Part shown: one piece after another, positions 28,336 to 42,248 of the stretch
How positions within the stretch are numbered: position 1 is the first letter of the stretch
Layout of the letters: every line of letters starts with the position of its first letter
Assembly (NCBI GenBank): GCA_008711295.1
Contig: VUYV01000015.1
Span: 1,879,054-1,943,053 of the forward strand
DNA length: 64,000 bases
From: Anarhynchus alexandrinus
Taxonomy: Eukaryota; Chordata; Aves; Charadriiformes; Charadriidae
Reading direction: 5' to 3'
Notes under the pieces: model-generated
What the model was told of the DNA's origin: nothing
Database searches by the model: none
Seen by the model: the letters and a program-made list of their open reading frames with translations, nothing else
Position numbers and translations under genes: made by a program

Positions 28336-31300
28336 TAAGGCACCAATTCAGGATTTTTCTTTTGCCATTGTGACTCCTCCTTCTTGTCTGTGTTGAAGTA
28401 GAGTCATATTTAGTAGCTTCACAAAAACTCAAAAGCAGTTAGTGCAGTTATCACCCTAACAAACTGAGTATTTCTGAGAAAGTGGAAATGTTCCCATTTC
28501 AATTTCTGGTTAATGACACACTTGAGTATGGGATCTGAAATGTCAGTCTTTGTATTTTCAAACCTGTAGAAACTTGAATAAAGCTTATACATAAGAGCAA
28601 TCAACTCTGATAGCAGTAGGCTAAATATCTGTTTCTGAAAATAAATTTTATATGAATCTATTCTCCAGACAATTTGACTTTTAAATGTTTAAAAATGTGA
28701 CATCTTTATATAAGTGAATACAGATTGAGGCAGGAGCTATAAAAACTTGAAGTTTCCATGCATCACCTGCTTTTCACTATCACCTGTTAAGCAGCACAAC
28801 CAGATACAATGCAGGCTTTACTACTTTCCATTGCAATAATTTACTGCCCTTCTGACCTATAAACAGATAACCGTTAGCATGACTTGATACCGTTAGATGT
28901 TTGGATACATTCTTGAAGGTAATTCATGGTTTTAAATATTGTATGTGTGAAAGGTTTTATAACCCAGCATTTGGAAAATGGCAGCATTACATTTCCTTGA
29001 GCAGTGTTCTGGGAGTAATGATTTGTCACTGCAGCCCTGTTACAGGGCTTCCCGAGCAAGTGTCCTTTCCTCTCGCCCCCTCCTGGAATGCTGTATCCTT
29101 ACGTAAGGACCACTGAAAAATTCATTAAGCACCTTCCTTTTTGTCAGTGCTTTCCTAGAGGGTGACTTCACTACAGTCTGCATGCAGAAGGTTTTCAGTG
29201 ACCTCAATTATTGATTTACACTTAGAACTTCATTGCAGTAAGGGGGGGATGCTCCATTAGAGAATTTGGGAGTGAATGTAAGTGGCTTCTTGTCCCGCAT
29301 CTACTACTGACTCACTCTGTGACTTCTGGATAATTACTTCAGCGTTCTGTGCCTAAGTTCACTATTTGTACGGTGAGGTTAACAGTGCTTCCCGCTAACG
29401 CTTGTAAAGCTTTTCAAGTTCTGTGCATGAAAACAAAACACAACAAAAAAGCATTGTCATGATTGATAATGGCATTACTCCTTTGCACCAAAGCCCTCTA
29501 TTGAAATAAGCACAGTTGTGCTGGACTAAGAGTGGTGAATCAAGTCAGTTAATTTTTTTCTACTTATGAGAAATAAAATAGCCATAAGAAATGCTTCTGC
29601 AAAATGGCAAACCATTTAAATGTTAGCGGGGTTGTTAGTCTCCTCAGACTGCTGCTTTTGAACACTGGTTTTCCTTTTTGGTCAGAAATAAGCCCAAGAA
29701 CCTCAAGTGAGAACCCGAGTTTTCACATCTCAACAAACTGATTATGCAGTAATGTGCCTGAATTGTGCCTGTTTGTGGAAATAAAAGTATTAGCAGCAGG
29801 TTGTGGTGCTGGCTAGGTAGTGAGCTAATGACCAGTGAGTACTTGGTCAGGTCCACTCCATCATTGTTCCAATCAGTTGTTTAGAGAGGATAGGAACAGG
29901 GGAAGTAATCCTGAAGCATGCCAGCTGACAGGGGTGTCCTCCTTAAAGAAGAGTGCATGGAATAATCTTGAGTGACTTGCTGAAGACTCAGTATAGTGAG
30001 ACCTGATGTGCTTAATCCTCATTTCTTTTATTAACTTAATTTTTAAAGCTTGTTTTAGGACCTAAGTGAAAAGAGGGCTAATAGTAGTTGGCAAATAATT
30101 TACTCAATAAGCCAATATAGATAGAGAATGATTGAAGATAAGCAGAAGACCTCTGACATTTACATAATGTTTACCTAGAGCACTCGTTGTAACTTGTTTG
30201 TTACAGAAGTCATTATCTGGAGATTAACAGTAAATTGGGAAAATGGGAGTATAAGGCCAGAATGAGAAAAAGACAAAGGGAAACAGGAGATGCGTTCAAG
30301 CAGAGGAACGGGGAAATGATGTAGCCATGCTCTGTTGATGATATTTGTGGACTATGATAATGCTATCTCTGTAGAAACTCACAGGAGAAGAACTCATCCA
30401 GTTTATTGTTTCTTGAGAGGGTAATCTTCTCTGATAAGCATCATGAAGATTATCTATAAGTGCTTGTAATGTTGGTAAGAGGGCTTTGTGGAGATCCAGA
30501 GTTGATATTTCTCTCAAACTTGGAAGAAACTCTGACATTTACTTTGTAAGTAAGGGTGAGTATATGCCTTTCCTACACAGTGGGTGTCATGAGTTTGCCA
30601 AGTTCAGCTGCCCATCGAAGATGAGGGTGTTTAATAAAATAAAAAAAAAATAAAAAAAGGCTTTTATGCTTTTGTGGTAGACTGTAGAGGGGATGTGGTT
30701 AGGGAGTAAAATGATTGGAAGAACAGTAGAAAGTTTGCAGCACAGGTCAGTGAGAGGTCCCCCATAATGATAATAATTGTTAGGAACATTTTAAAATACA
30801 CTTAATCAGTATTGGGATTATAAAGATTTAATACCTGACAGGCAGAGATTTCCACGTAGCTGTAATCGGAGAGCGTGTTTAGGCAGTGGTAGATCTCTGC
30901 TGAAGTAGTGAAGTTTGGGTTAGAGTTTGACCATGGCCCAATTTTATGTCTTTAATATTTTGGAGGCATGTTGAGATTTGAGGATGTAGTTATGCTGGAT
31001 TACTGGGTTGAAATGAGTTTTTCCTACATCAGAAGCAAGTACTACACACTCATAGTTTTATTGAAATATTAATAAAAAGAAGTCCTCTCATTCCTCAAAC
31101 ACTCTTAAAACGCTCTTTCTAACAAGATAATAACCGTAACCTAACAATTTTATATGCATAACCTTTTGTAGGCCATACAGCGTGTGCAAGCAGAAATGGC
31201 AGGTTGTAAAAAATTATTGTAGTTGTTTGTATTGTGGTAGTGCTTAGAAACCCAAGCTCCATTCTTTCAGGTATAGCGTGAATATTAAAGGCAGATAGAG

Positions 31301-32699
31301 ACTTCTGGCCCACGCTGCGATTTTGCAGAAGCAATGCTTGCCCAGAGCATATAGGCTCTGTAGTCGGCAGTCAGGCAGTGACATCTAGCACTTTTGGCAA
31401 AGGAGCCGGTGGCGTTCTGCTGCTAAGCATGGTGCCGTTCTAGGTGACAGAGTCCCGAGCCTGGAAATATGTACAAACTACTGAGCGAACTGCCAGGGTT
31501 TGCGAACTGCTGTAATAAACTAGGAACAAAATTCAGAGATTTTCTAGTTTGTGTCCCTGCAGAGATGCTGGGAAATGGAAGGACCACAATCGTCAATCTT
31601 GGAGTCATTTAGGCAGATGCTGCACGTGTAAATAAAACACAGTTCCTGTCCTGTAAAGCTTACAGTTTGGGGTACAGGCAGCAGAGAAAGGGAAGAAAAT
31701 ATGTAGCAATGATAGCAGAGATGGAAAGACAGGGTGACCACAGAAGCATATTGCCATATGTGCTTGCTGAGCGCACAGCAGCGCGCTGTGCCTGCCTCGC
31801 TGTTATCTTCTAGCGGTAGTAACCAGCAGTTGTTGTTAGTCTTAGCAGGGCTTGCTATTCTGATTACAATCTTGCTTTTTTCCCTCAGCTTGGATTCCCA
31901 TGTAATTTTAGCAGTATTCTTATGGAGAACTGTTAGAGTAAGATAGGAAGCGAATGTTTTACGGCAGCTGAAATCTGTGCTGGAAAATGGCTTAAAGCAT
32001 TCTTTTTTAACCTGAGCACTTAGTACGATATTTGCGGCAATCAAAAACTCGGGAAATGAGGATGCTTTGTTGCAGAGTTAATGAAGAAGATTTCAGTGTG
32101 TGCAAACCCTCGTTCGCAGTTACGCTAGCAATCAGAAGGTGCTTATTTTCCCGTCTTCCAGTAAGTCCTTCCCTGCTCAGGCACTCTTGCGAGAGTGTTT
32201 TCCGTATGTGGCAGACGAGGCGCGGAGGAGGGGGCCTGTGGGAGACCACATGCGGGGTCACTGCTGAAGAAACAGAATCTTTATTTGTTGTTTGATATCA
32301 GGAATGATTTACTTAAGGGCATGCTTGTGCCCTGCTTTGGTCAGGTACCTGGGCCTGCTCCAAATGGGCTGATATGTTGTACCGCATAGTGGTATTAGCT
32401 CGGCTCCCAGAAGCAGTAGAGCTGCATCAGTAATTAGTTCTTCTCAGCAAGCTTAATTAGCAGGCTCAAGCAGATACTGCACTGACATGGATACTTAGCT
32501 CCTGGTTCCCGAGCCAGCTTAAGTATGCGTGCAAGAGCCAAGCGCTGTGCAGTGTGGACTTAAAGTTTTGCCATCTCTGCTTTATTTCATTTACAAAACA
32601 GAGCTTGAATCTCTTTTTAAACTTCTTTCCTCCAAGCGTTGCTACAACCAGTGCCTTTAAAGGTCCTTTGTACCTCTGGTAATAAGTACTGCTTTAAAC

Positions 32700-33010
32700 A
32701 AGCCCCAAACATGTCCGATTAGAGAATACTTTTTTTGATTAAAATCCATTGGTTAATTTTTCAAACTAGTTTTCATTGTTTTTATTACTTTTTTTTAAAA
32801 AATCAAATCCCATTTCAGTCATCTTTTTAGGCAGGAGATGATTTATAGAAAATGATCTTTGTGTTTATTTGAACATCCAAATGCAATAAATCTGCTCAGC
32901 ATTTCAATAGTATGCTTATTAATAGAACACATTATTCTATTCAATATTGCGTTGTCTTTAAAATTTAGCAGAGCATTAGTAGTAATGAAACTAGTTTAAA
33001 TCAATATATC
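32700..33010. other. Candidate conserved non-coding element, AT-rich
   Basis: An AT-rich but non-repetitive block with TTGATTAAAATCCATTGG, AACATCCAAATGCAATAAAT (octamer-like ATGCAAT) and CTTATTAATAGAAC. It resembles the AT-rich cores of vertebrate conserved elements. Conservation itself was not tested. Confidence 0.3.
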
Positions 33011-34088
33011 CCTGTTATGAAACCATCTACGTGAGGAAGAAAATTCAAAAATGTGCCTGTAGCACAATAGCCGGATGATAATTGCATGAAAAGATCTAAA
33101 AGGAAGTCTTTCAGGGAAGTTTAAGTTTCTAATTTAGGATATGTGCAGGTCACAATGTATTAACATTAATTTTAATAGAAATATTTTCAGGACTAAAAAA
33201 ATTTACCAGAAAGTACTTTGATTGTAGAGAATGAAATTTTGGTCTCACTGGGAATAATGAAAAAGCTCCAATTCATTGGAGTAGGCTTTATAACTACTCA
33301 AAATGCAACGACTAAAATGAATATTGTGAATATGGTCCAGAAAATATCACAGATATTTTTCTATTCAGTTGCAGAAATTGTGTGAAAAAAACAAGTACGC
33401 AAAGAAAAACTAAAATTAGATTTAACATTCTCAGCTTGGCAGTCGCGCGCTTCCATTAAACGTATGGGCCAGAATTTTTATACTTAGATGTCTAAAATTA
33501 GACCCTTGAATAAAAGACCTGATTGTAGAAAGTGCTTAAGCACAATGTTTGTAGAGGAGGCATGTCCTAGTTCTGATAGTTTAATTTTAGTTTTCTTGGT
33601 GGGTTACTGTCAGTTCGTTTAACTCAGTGTTGCCACAAAACTTCTAATTCTCTTGACTTCAGTGTGTTGAGCGCTACTGGAGAGAGTGCAGGAACGTGCC
33701 CTGCGCGATGTGCCCTTGCAGCGAGGTAGGTGGGACTCCACGGTACGTGTGCAGACCTTTGTCTGAGAATTTAGGGGTAAGGAAGCAGAGAGAAGACCGT
33801 TTTGAAGTTAGACCACTAGTACCATCTAAAAAGCTCTTAGTTGGTGTTGCTATGAAGGGATGTGGGGGGAGCTGCCTGGTTTCCACATTTGAGAACCAGG
33901 CTATGCTTCTACACAACGTGGCTCTCCAGCTTCAGAAAGGCAATTCCGCTTTGCATCTCAGTAGAGTGGTTACTAACAATGCTCTCGTATTGAAGGCTCA
34001 GTGGCATTTTAATGTGTTTTTTATGGTGTATTGACCACAATTTTCTGCATTGATTTCAGCTTGCTTAAATCCTGCAAAAATACGCGCT

Positions 34089-34180
34089 GGCCCCTCTCCC
34101 CCAACCCAAATCAAAACAGAAAACCCCACACTAAAAACCCCAACTCCAACCAAAACCTCCGACCCCCCCCCCCAAAACTT
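34089..34180. repeat. A/C-rich low-complexity tract with an 11-C run
   Basis: A stretch built from AAAACCCC-like blocks, including eleven consecutive C at 34163-34173. Similar but shorter tracts occur at 41216-41262 and 14700-14760. They are simple sequence, not coding, despite an open frame across this one. Confidence 0.85.
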
Positions 34181-35189
34181 CAAAGATACTGTTAAGCAGA
34201 GGGAGTTCTCTATCATCCTCTACCCATGGAGGTTCAGCTCTTCAGAAAACATTGTCTCACAGCACTTCCATAAGATGGGTAAGTATTAAAATGTTGCAAA
34301 TGGATATCTTGAATCATGGGTAGGTTGACTGATTTACTGTTGAGATATCCGTGGAAGGACAGAAGAGTGACAGCATTCCTGCTCATGAACTCGCTAGCTC
34401 TTTCCCCTTCTTAAGATGTTGAAATGTAATGAAACTTAAACATTTTTAAACAACTTCCAGATTAAATTTTAATAGGAATGAAAAATGAACAATATTCTTA
34501 CAAGTAAGAAATGGTCTTCATTATTTTTTAAAGTCTGTATCATAAGGAACAGCACCATTAATAAGAGCCCTGAGTTTTTTTTATATTATGTACACTGTTC
34601 AGATAGAAATTTAACAGGGAATTTTAATGAAATGATGGCAGAAATCACATTTTTATTACATCCCTTTGCAGAATATTTCCTGTGAGACCAAGATACAGAG
34701 AGGCCGAAATTAATGGCTTTTCATAGGAACTGAGTGATAAGTTATGGAAAGCTTATAGAGATAATAATTTTAGGCTGCTGTTTGGATAGCTAAACAGCCT
34801 TATGGAGAATTGCTGCTTAATAGACATATCATGGGAATTAAAGACATTTGGATGTTAATTTGTATACATATTTTTGGTATAGGACCATAAAGAGAAATTC
34901 ATTTTACGGAGACTTTGTTTGCTGCTCTGTGGAGAGAAGGAAAGAATTCACTTACTGGATAGTTCCTGTCATTTGACCACTGAAGAGAACATGGAGAGTT
35001 TTCACAGGGCTGCCTCTCTTTTCCTTTTTCTCCCGTCTTGTGGTTTTTAATCTGAACGTAAGAGAGCATGATAAGATCTTACCATGGTTTTGTTCTCATT
35101 AAAAATTAAAGAAATTGTTATTTTGGGAAATGAGAGTTACGTTTAGAGAAAATAAGCATCAAAAATATTTATGAAAATCTAAGCAATCT

Positions 35190-35400
35190 AGCATATTATG
35201 TTGACTTAGAGTCGAGCTTGTATTGCCCACTTGGCAAATATATTTCACCATATTGCCATACAACTATAATAATAAATGAACATATACTAAAGCCCCCTGT
35301 CTACTATGGCAACTGGCGTTTTAAAAGCACTTCACGTGCTTGGTTTCCTGTATTTTAAATGCAGATGTTCATCCAACTTTTAATACCAATGGGAGGCCCT
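35190..35400. other. Candidate conserved non-coding element
   Basis: Repeat-free stretch with TTGCCCACTTGGCAAATATA, ATTGCCATACAAC and AAGCACTTCACGTGCTTGG. The last is a near-palindrome with a CACGTG E-box at its centre, a plausible bHLH site. Function is inferred from texture only. Confidence 0.3.
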
Positions 35401-35539
35401 GTTCAAAACCTGCATTAGAGTGAAGCACAAGGTGGCAATAAACTTAATTCGGGCTTTTATCTTTCTTGGTTCCACCTCAAAGCTTTTAAATATTGCAGTT
35501 CTGAAGTGCGAATTTCTTTTGTGTTCGTCATTTCTGCGA

Positions 35540-35670
35540 ACACCTGTGAGCGGCTGGGTTTAATTGGCCTACAGCTGGCGCTGATTGTGTGTGCAGGGGC
35601 TGGGGGAGGCACTGCCTGATCGGCTGCCTTCGCGGCGGGCATCATTATCTCCTCTCCTTCCTTTTCAGCT
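35540..35670. other. Local GC-rich patch, candidate enhancer
   Basis: A GC peak in AT-rich intron (GTGAGCGGCTGGG, CAGCTGGCGCTGATTG, CTTCGCGGCGGGCATC) with several CpGs but far too short for a CpG island. It could be a regulatory element; no promoter or transcript start can be argued from sequence. Confidence 0.25.
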
Positions 35671-37659
35671 CCTTTTTTTTGTTATATGCAGGTTAGAAAG
35701 GTTTAGGGATTAGGGGCTGAAAATAGAAGGGTCTCCGGTGAGATTCGATGCCTCTTGGATGAAGTAATTTCAGCAAATATATCTGCATGCATCAACACCT
35801 TATTGAACAAGTCAAGCGCAGATTTGCTAATCTTGTTAGTCAATTTGCAATACCTCTGTAGCTTTCATAGAGGTGACTGTGCCAAGAGCCAGGGAGGCTG
35901 AAGTGCACAGCAGTGACAGCAGTGCAGAAGAAGGGAGTAAAGATTTTCAGTCTCCTCTCCATGTCAACTGTTAGCAGTTTAATAGAAGGTGTCACCCTGT
36001 GTATGGTCAAAATGAAACTAATACATGTTTGTGTATAGACGTTTTTGATGGGACGACTTTTCTTCAGTCATTGATGGTCTCATTTGCCTCCAGACTTGCT
36101 CGATCTCAATAACTCAGTTTAAATTAGCAGTCTTTTTGTTTTCTTGAGTGTCTTGTGCATGCCCTTCTGCTTTGGAGTAACAGTTGCTCTGATTTATTAT
36201 TTTCTTTAAAGTTGATTTCAGAATTGGGTACTGGCATTGCAGAGCCTCTTATTTCCTACAAGAACCTACTGCAGACCGCTTGTTTAGAAAGTATGTATTT
36301 AAGAGGAAATAAGTAGGTCTTTATCTGTTGTTGCTTTGTAATAGATTAGTATGCTGTTTTCTACCTGTAGGCTTCCCTAGGCTTTGCAGCTGAGGATGAA
36401 TTATCTAACCTTCAATTGGGAAGGAACGAGGGAAGGGAGAAATGCAGCCAAATCACTTGAACTAAGTCAGAATGTCCTAAAGGTCGCACTTCCCAGTGTT
36501 AAGGAGAAGAAAATAGTCTCTATATGGAATATTTTATTCGCAACAGAAGCGAAACTGAAACTTTCTAAATCTAAATTGAAAGCTGTGGATAGCTGCAAGC
36601 CCATATATATGCCTTTTGGGTTATAATAGGCCTTGTAGTCTTTGTGTGTCCCTTACAAATAAATTGTAATTCAGAGAACCGTGTAATTTGTGAATGCAGT
36701 GAGTGTGTTGCATCCTCTGTTGCCAGGTGTATTTCCATTAGGCGTTCATTCTGTGTGGCCCGTAGGGGCCCTTCATCCCACTGCATTGTGAATCCTCTGT
36801 GCTTTGGGGCTTAATGGTCTTCTCCCAGGTGAGGCTTACTCTAAAGCAAAAAGACTGTTTAAGAGGCCATGAAAAGAAAGGAAATGGCTTTTTGCTTTCA
36901 TATCAAAGCAACACAGTTATGACTCTAGCTAAATTTCTCCTTTTACATGGGCCACAGTCTTGTTGATGATTGACTTTGTTCCAGCAAGAAGCATGCGAGT
37001 CTTTATTTTTGAACAAGTGGCATTTCAAAAAATAAATGCACGCGGGGTGCAAAGTGAATACTGAAGAAGTAAGGTAATTTAATAACCTCTCCCAACTTTA
37101 ATCGTGTTTTTTTCCTTGCTGCTGTTTATCTGGGATTTCACTTCTGCTGTTTATGTCAAGCTTGTTGCTTCCCTATAAAATGCTTTTCTGTGCAGCTTTA
37201 GTAGAGTATCATGCTACAGAAAACAGCATTACTAAACAGAAACACGACATACACTGGAAGAAAGAAATGGCAACTGCTTTGTGACTGAGTCTGTGTCGGG
37301 TGCTCTGTTCAAATACATGGCCAACATTGGTGAGATAACTTAGGTTGGGGAGAGGTTAGAACAGGGAATTTTTTCAGTCTGACCTCTGTATAATGTCTTG
37401 CATCCTTCGAATTTTCTGTTAAACACCGTCGATGTGACTGACTGCATGCCCAAGAAAGTGTAGCAGCAGCCCCCTAACTTCAGTGCAACTTGTTCAAGTT
37501 TCCTATTTGTGTTACCCAATTTTGTTTAATTGGAATACATTAATATAACAGACACCTTGCCTTCCTCTAACCAGATTTGGGGCTGAGAATGAGTGGAAAG
37601 GTCTTATCTTAATGAAAATGAATTTTCTTCTGTCTCAACAATAATGCAATAAAACGATC

Positions 37660-37890
37660 AACCTTCTTTTTTTAAGCTGTTAATTGTCTGCATGTGTAAT
37701 GCTACCTAGCAACATTTCTAGCGGTGCTGTGCGAGGGCCCTGCTGCTGGTCAGAGAGTTTTGGAGAGCGCTGAAAGATAACATTATTAGTAACAATTAAG
37801 ACAAATGTTTCTTTTGTGGCTTGAAGAAGGCTCATTTAGCAAAATCTCTCAAAGGCAAGGCACTGAACATTTGCATAGTTTTATTTATTT
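37660..37890. other. Candidate conserved non-coding element
   Basis: Complex, repeat-free stretch with GCTGTTAATTGTCTGCATG, AACATTATTAGTAACAATTA and GAACATTTGCATAG (octamer-like). It combines a GC-richer middle with AT-rich shoulders, common in developmental enhancers. Confidence 0.3.
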
Positions 37891-38679
37891 TGTAAGAAAG
37901 TAAATTGAGGGAGGGGAGGAACTGGAGTGCACGTTAGACCCTGCGTAGCAGCAGTCAAAGGCATTCCAGCAATGGTACCAGTGCAGGCTTGAGTGAGGAG
38001 CAGTGGGATGTGGATTTCATATACTGTAAGGGGTGAGAGACGGCTACCTCAAATATTCTTCTTACAGTAACTGGAAACTTTAGTTCCTGAATTAATTAAT
38101 CAAAGGCCCTAGACTGCAATGTCATTATGAATAGTCAGAACATTTTCAGCTTGGTGCTTGGCTCATCAGTCTGGCAGGCACTGAACTCTGTCAATCCCTA
38201 TTGAAGTTGTGCCAATCTTCTTAGATGAAGCTGATTGATGTGAGCCCTTTCCTCACCATTCATTTGGACAGCCAGACTGTGTGTGACTAAATTTTTGGCC
38301 ATCACAGACATTCAGATGAATTCATTTTGATTAGTTCTAGTTGAGACTTTGGGGAAACATGAAAACTGAATTGCCATTCTTTTCCTCCCTTTGCCCATGT
38401 TGTTCTCAAGCTCTTCCATTGTCCATCCAGAACTGCTATGCTTATGCATGTGTGCATGCGAATACACACGCGGACATTTCTGTTGCTAGGCATTAATCCT
38501 TGGGTCCAGGCAGAGTTCAAGAGCTTCTTTATACTGATTGGTTTTTATCAAACTATTTCTTTTCTCTGTACAACACAATATTGGAAAATGGTGCTGTTTT
38601 CTCAGTCGCAGCATTTTAATGCTTGCTCTGTCTTCAGTGAGTTGCTTTGCTTTTTTCTGCTATCTGGTACAAATTTAGT

Positions 38680-38905
38680 GTAAATGAAATGACCGGTTCA
38701 TTTTTTGCGCTCCATAGGCTGCAGCAAGTAATAAACAGCTTATGTAATCTCCTAATCATGAACTCAGCCAAAAAATGTCATAAAACTCTGCAGTATACAG
38801 CACCTCGCAATGATTTCTGTAGCCTGCAGAAACCGTATATTATGAATATTGTTTGCTATGTTTTTTTTCATTTGAATCATCATCATCCTCCATTTGCAGG
38901 AAAGA
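38680..38905. other. Candidate conserved non-coding element
   Basis: Contains AAATGACCGGTTCATTTTTT (a partly palindromic core), GCTGCAGCAAGTAATAAACA and TAATCTCCTAATCATGAACT, followed by CCGTATATTATGAATATTG. It has few homopolymers and no repeat signature. One of the strongest conserved-element textures in the window, untested. Confidence 0.35.
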
Positions 38906-39949
38906 GAAAGACTTTCTCTTCTTATTAGATGTTCCACTTTGAATCCATATTTATTTCCTCTGTGTGCAGTTGCTAATTCTACTTGGAGGTGGTTGCTTTC
39001 TTTCATCGAATTGGAGAAATAATATAAAAATCAGAAACGTTAGAGATGTTTTTTCCTTCTCTGTCCGCACTCCCAATTTTCTGGGCTACTCCCAGATTTC
39101 CAGTTTTACTTTTGGTAGTTCGTCTAATCCTTGCATTCTTAATCTATGTGTGTGTCCCCTCCTTGCTCCCACTGCAGGACTTTTCTCCTTCCAGGTCATT
39201 TTTTAAAAAATTTTTGTCCAGCCTAAATAGCATGAAAGTTGGCTTCCATTGCTTCCCATGGAAGATTTTTTTGTGTTTTGCTATCAGACAGCATTTTTAT
39301 AGTCCTTATTTCCCGTTTCATCATATTACACCCATTTTTAGTATCCTGAATAACTTGCCTATTATTTAGGGTTAACCTGTTAGTGCATACTATGATGTTT
39401 CTCTTCTGAAGTGTTTGTCTTTTAACCAGCTCGCTGGTGTTGTAAATTACTGTCTATCATTGATACATCTTAATTTTTTTCAATGGTAGGACTTTGAAAG
39501 AGCATTATAGAGCAGCATGCTCTCTTTCAGGCTCAGTGATATGAAATACAGTGTTGAGCATTTTCTTCTCAAAGCCGTTTAGAGGTAATTTTTCACTTTT
39601 CATGGTGCTGTCATTGATGCCAGCCGTATCTCAGCCAGTCTTCCTTAGTGCGATGCATTGAAGAGAATTGATTTGAACAGAATGATAGATGTAGTCTAAA
39701 AGTTACTTTGGGGAAACTTCTTAGGGTGATCTTACGGTATCAGAAGGGTTAGAGACAGGTTTGTGTGCCTTCACATGTAAGGGAGTACTGGCTTGGAATT
39801 CCTCTGAAGGACTTCTTGGTTAGCCCTTGGAAGGGTGATTTACTATTCCTTTGCAGGTGATCCTCTGCCTTGGGAAACTCGCCCTTTTAATTCTGTTCTA
39901 CGCACATTGCTGTTTTCGGTTATATTTGTAGCTTACTTTACATTTTTAA

Positions 39950-40235
39950 ATACATATTCTGATAAAGTGATTTGACATGGGCTTCAACTAATACTGCTGA
40001 CTGGCGAAAGCTGAGAGCACTCATCTCCTCAGCACCTTTCAAAAGTGCTAAGTTGCTTTAATGCCAGACGTGTTTTATATGGCCGGCAGAAACTGTCTCT
40101 TGGTGAACCTTCTCCTCTGTTTATAATTTGAGCTAAGCAATTGCTCAGTGCCATTTGATCAAATTGTTGTGAATTATGATATTTTTAAATGGCAACTGCA
40201 TTTTCAGGCACAACCATTTCATGAAGGGAAACAAG
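39950..40235. other. Candidate conserved non-coding element
   Basis: Long repeat-free block with TTGACATGGGCTTCAACTAA, TTTATATGGCCGGCAGAAAC, AGCTAAGCAATTGCTCAGTG (containing the palindrome AGCAATTGCT) and TGAATTATGATATTTTTAAA. Evolutionary constraint is inferred by eye. Confidence 0.35.
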
Positions 40236-41215
40236 CTTTTAAAATGAGCTGATAGGAGTCTGAGATGCAGTACAACATTCATCCTCAGCATGCATTGAGG
40301 AGGAAGCGTAATGGGAATAGTTTCTGAAAAGGAATTGCAAATTCCTGCCTAATGAAAGGAGGGTGGAGAGGATCCCAGATTCTCTTCTTGTGGTGCTGTA
40401 GACACTAGCAGAGAAATCCACGTACCAGTTTATGGGTCATCATTTCCTATGGTGCTCTTGCTAAGTACCCTAATAGAACAGTGTTTGTAAAAGGATACAA
40501 TTTTAAATGCTTTGGTAATCTAGAAAGAAAGATTGAAAAGAGGGAAAATGTGGGTGTTCTAACTACCTACCGTTTTGGCACCCTGTCTGCTTGTTTAATT
40601 ACTGCAACACATTTGACATGGTTGAAAACTTTTGAGTTAAAATCTTTGTGTGTATTTTACGTGAAATGATGTCTTTTATATTTTCTAGTCTGGATTGATC
40701 AGTCATTTTTATTTAGGTTTGATTGCTGTAATACAGCTGGTGGTTATTTTTCTTTTTAATGCTTAGCCCTTGCCCAAGGTGCTTTAAGGGGAGGAGGAAT
40801 AGATCAAAATAATAATTTTTCTTCTAATATTAAGATATGAGTTTTTAAATGACTCAAGCCAATTTATTGCAGGGTAGATTCATTGTGGATACACTCAAAA
40901 TCTATCGGCTTGATTGACGTTGTTGCTCTATTGACATGTCTGTTCCAAAAGAGTATGTGGGATAATAAGTTGAAGATTTGATGAATATAATTTTATTTAG
41001 CAAAAATTATATTTTGGTGCATTTAGTATATTTGTAATGTAGGAAGGACTTTGAAAGTTACCTTCAAAATGTGACTGTAGGAAGGCTTCCATTGCTGAGA
41101 TCAAGTCTTGTGGGAATGGAGGGTTTTGGCACTGCTCCAGTTCCAGAGTTTGCACTGCTGGAAAAACGCAAGCAAAATACACCTCTATGGCTTTTGTAAT
41201 CTGAAGGTTAAGAAA

Positions 41216-41262
41216 GACCCAAAACCCATCAAAAAACCCCACAACCCAAACCAAAAACTTTA
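41216..41262. repeat. A/C-rich low-complexity tract
   Basis: Blocks such as CCCAAAACCC and AAAAAACCCC make up this short simple-sequence tract inside the large intron. Confidence 0.75.
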
Positions 41263-41359
41263 ATTTGAACTTTCTTTCTAAAAATGTTACTAATTTTTTA
41301 GGTCTCTCTTTTTTTAAGCAGTCAGCCTGGCTCACTCATTGCCCTTTTAAAGTGGAAGA

Positions 41360-41530
41360 TGATCCTAATTTTCAAATTCTTCCCATTTATGTAATTATTT
41401 TTGTAGCTTTTATGAAATAATACACTTTAGAATTAGTGGAATTCCCTGAAATCACATGGTATAATTCCTAATAATGCAGATGAACTAAAATTCACAGGAA
41501 AATGAGCTAATTAGAGTCCCCTCCCCACTG
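41360..41530. other. Candidate conserved non-coding element
   Basis: AT-rich but non-simple sequence with TTTATGTAATTATTTTTGTA, GAATTCCTAATAATGC-like spacing around 41461, and GAGCTAATTAGAGTCC with a homeobox-type TAATTAG core. Candidate regulatory element only. Confidence 0.3.
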
Positions 41531-42232
41531 GCTTATTGAATCACCTCTTTTGTCTCTACTTGGGAGGCAAAAACTGTTGTATTGGATAGCATGTTGAAAA
41601 TTCTTTTTGAACTTTTCCACATTAGTTTTACTTTCTGAAGCACAACGTCCCCAGGTTTAAATCTGAGTTTAGAGCAGAGGCATATTCTGAGTGCAGCAAG
41701 TAAGCTACTGAAGAAAGAAAAGCTTAATTTCCAATTCTGTCTCCTTTATGGTTAATGTATGGCAAAGATGAAAGGTATCTCCCAAATTTGGTCTTTTTTA
41801 GAGATGTTTGTTTCACGTGGTCTTTGAGACAGCTTGCTGATTCTCAGGATAAAGCCTTTCTGTCCTTGAGCCTTCCGTGGCCTGGCCTGGCATCCCAGCG
41901 AGCCAGGTTAAATTGGCTCTAGGATGTCCCTTCTGTATTGGGGGTTTGGGGGGGTGGTATGTGATGCCTGAGGGGATGGGAGAGTAAGAACCAACAGTTT
42001 CACCGTTTTTTTCTTGGCCATCTGTTGAGCCATTTCCACTGTAGCCTTAATTTCCAGGGGTCCCTAAGCTATGGCTTACTGCAGCATTCACACCTCGGTA
42101 ACTGATCAGCCTGGGGTGGGAAAGAGAAAGCTACAGAAGCTGTGAGGATATGTTAGCAAGTGGAGAGCAAAACTCTTGCCCTATTTCTTATGCACCTTCA
42201 AGGAGCATTCAGTAATAGCCATAGTTTTGTCT

Positions 42233-42248
42233 AAAAAAAAAAAAAAAA
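42233..42248. repeat. A16 homopolymer
   Basis: Sixteen consecutive A with no recognisable retroposed sequence to its left. It is probably a simple run. Confidence 0.9.

Noticed and set aside
31544..32044. 166-codon minus-strand frame
   Set aside because: No recognisable motif, no splice or promoter context, and other frames are open over the same bases.
34050..34289. Pro/Thr/Lys-rich 79-codon frame
   Set aside because: It is the translation of an A/C-rich low-complexity tract with a C11 run.
35540..35670. CpG-island promoter
   Set aside because: GC-rich for only about 100 bp with a handful of CpGs; no first-exon-like coding sequence follows on either strand.
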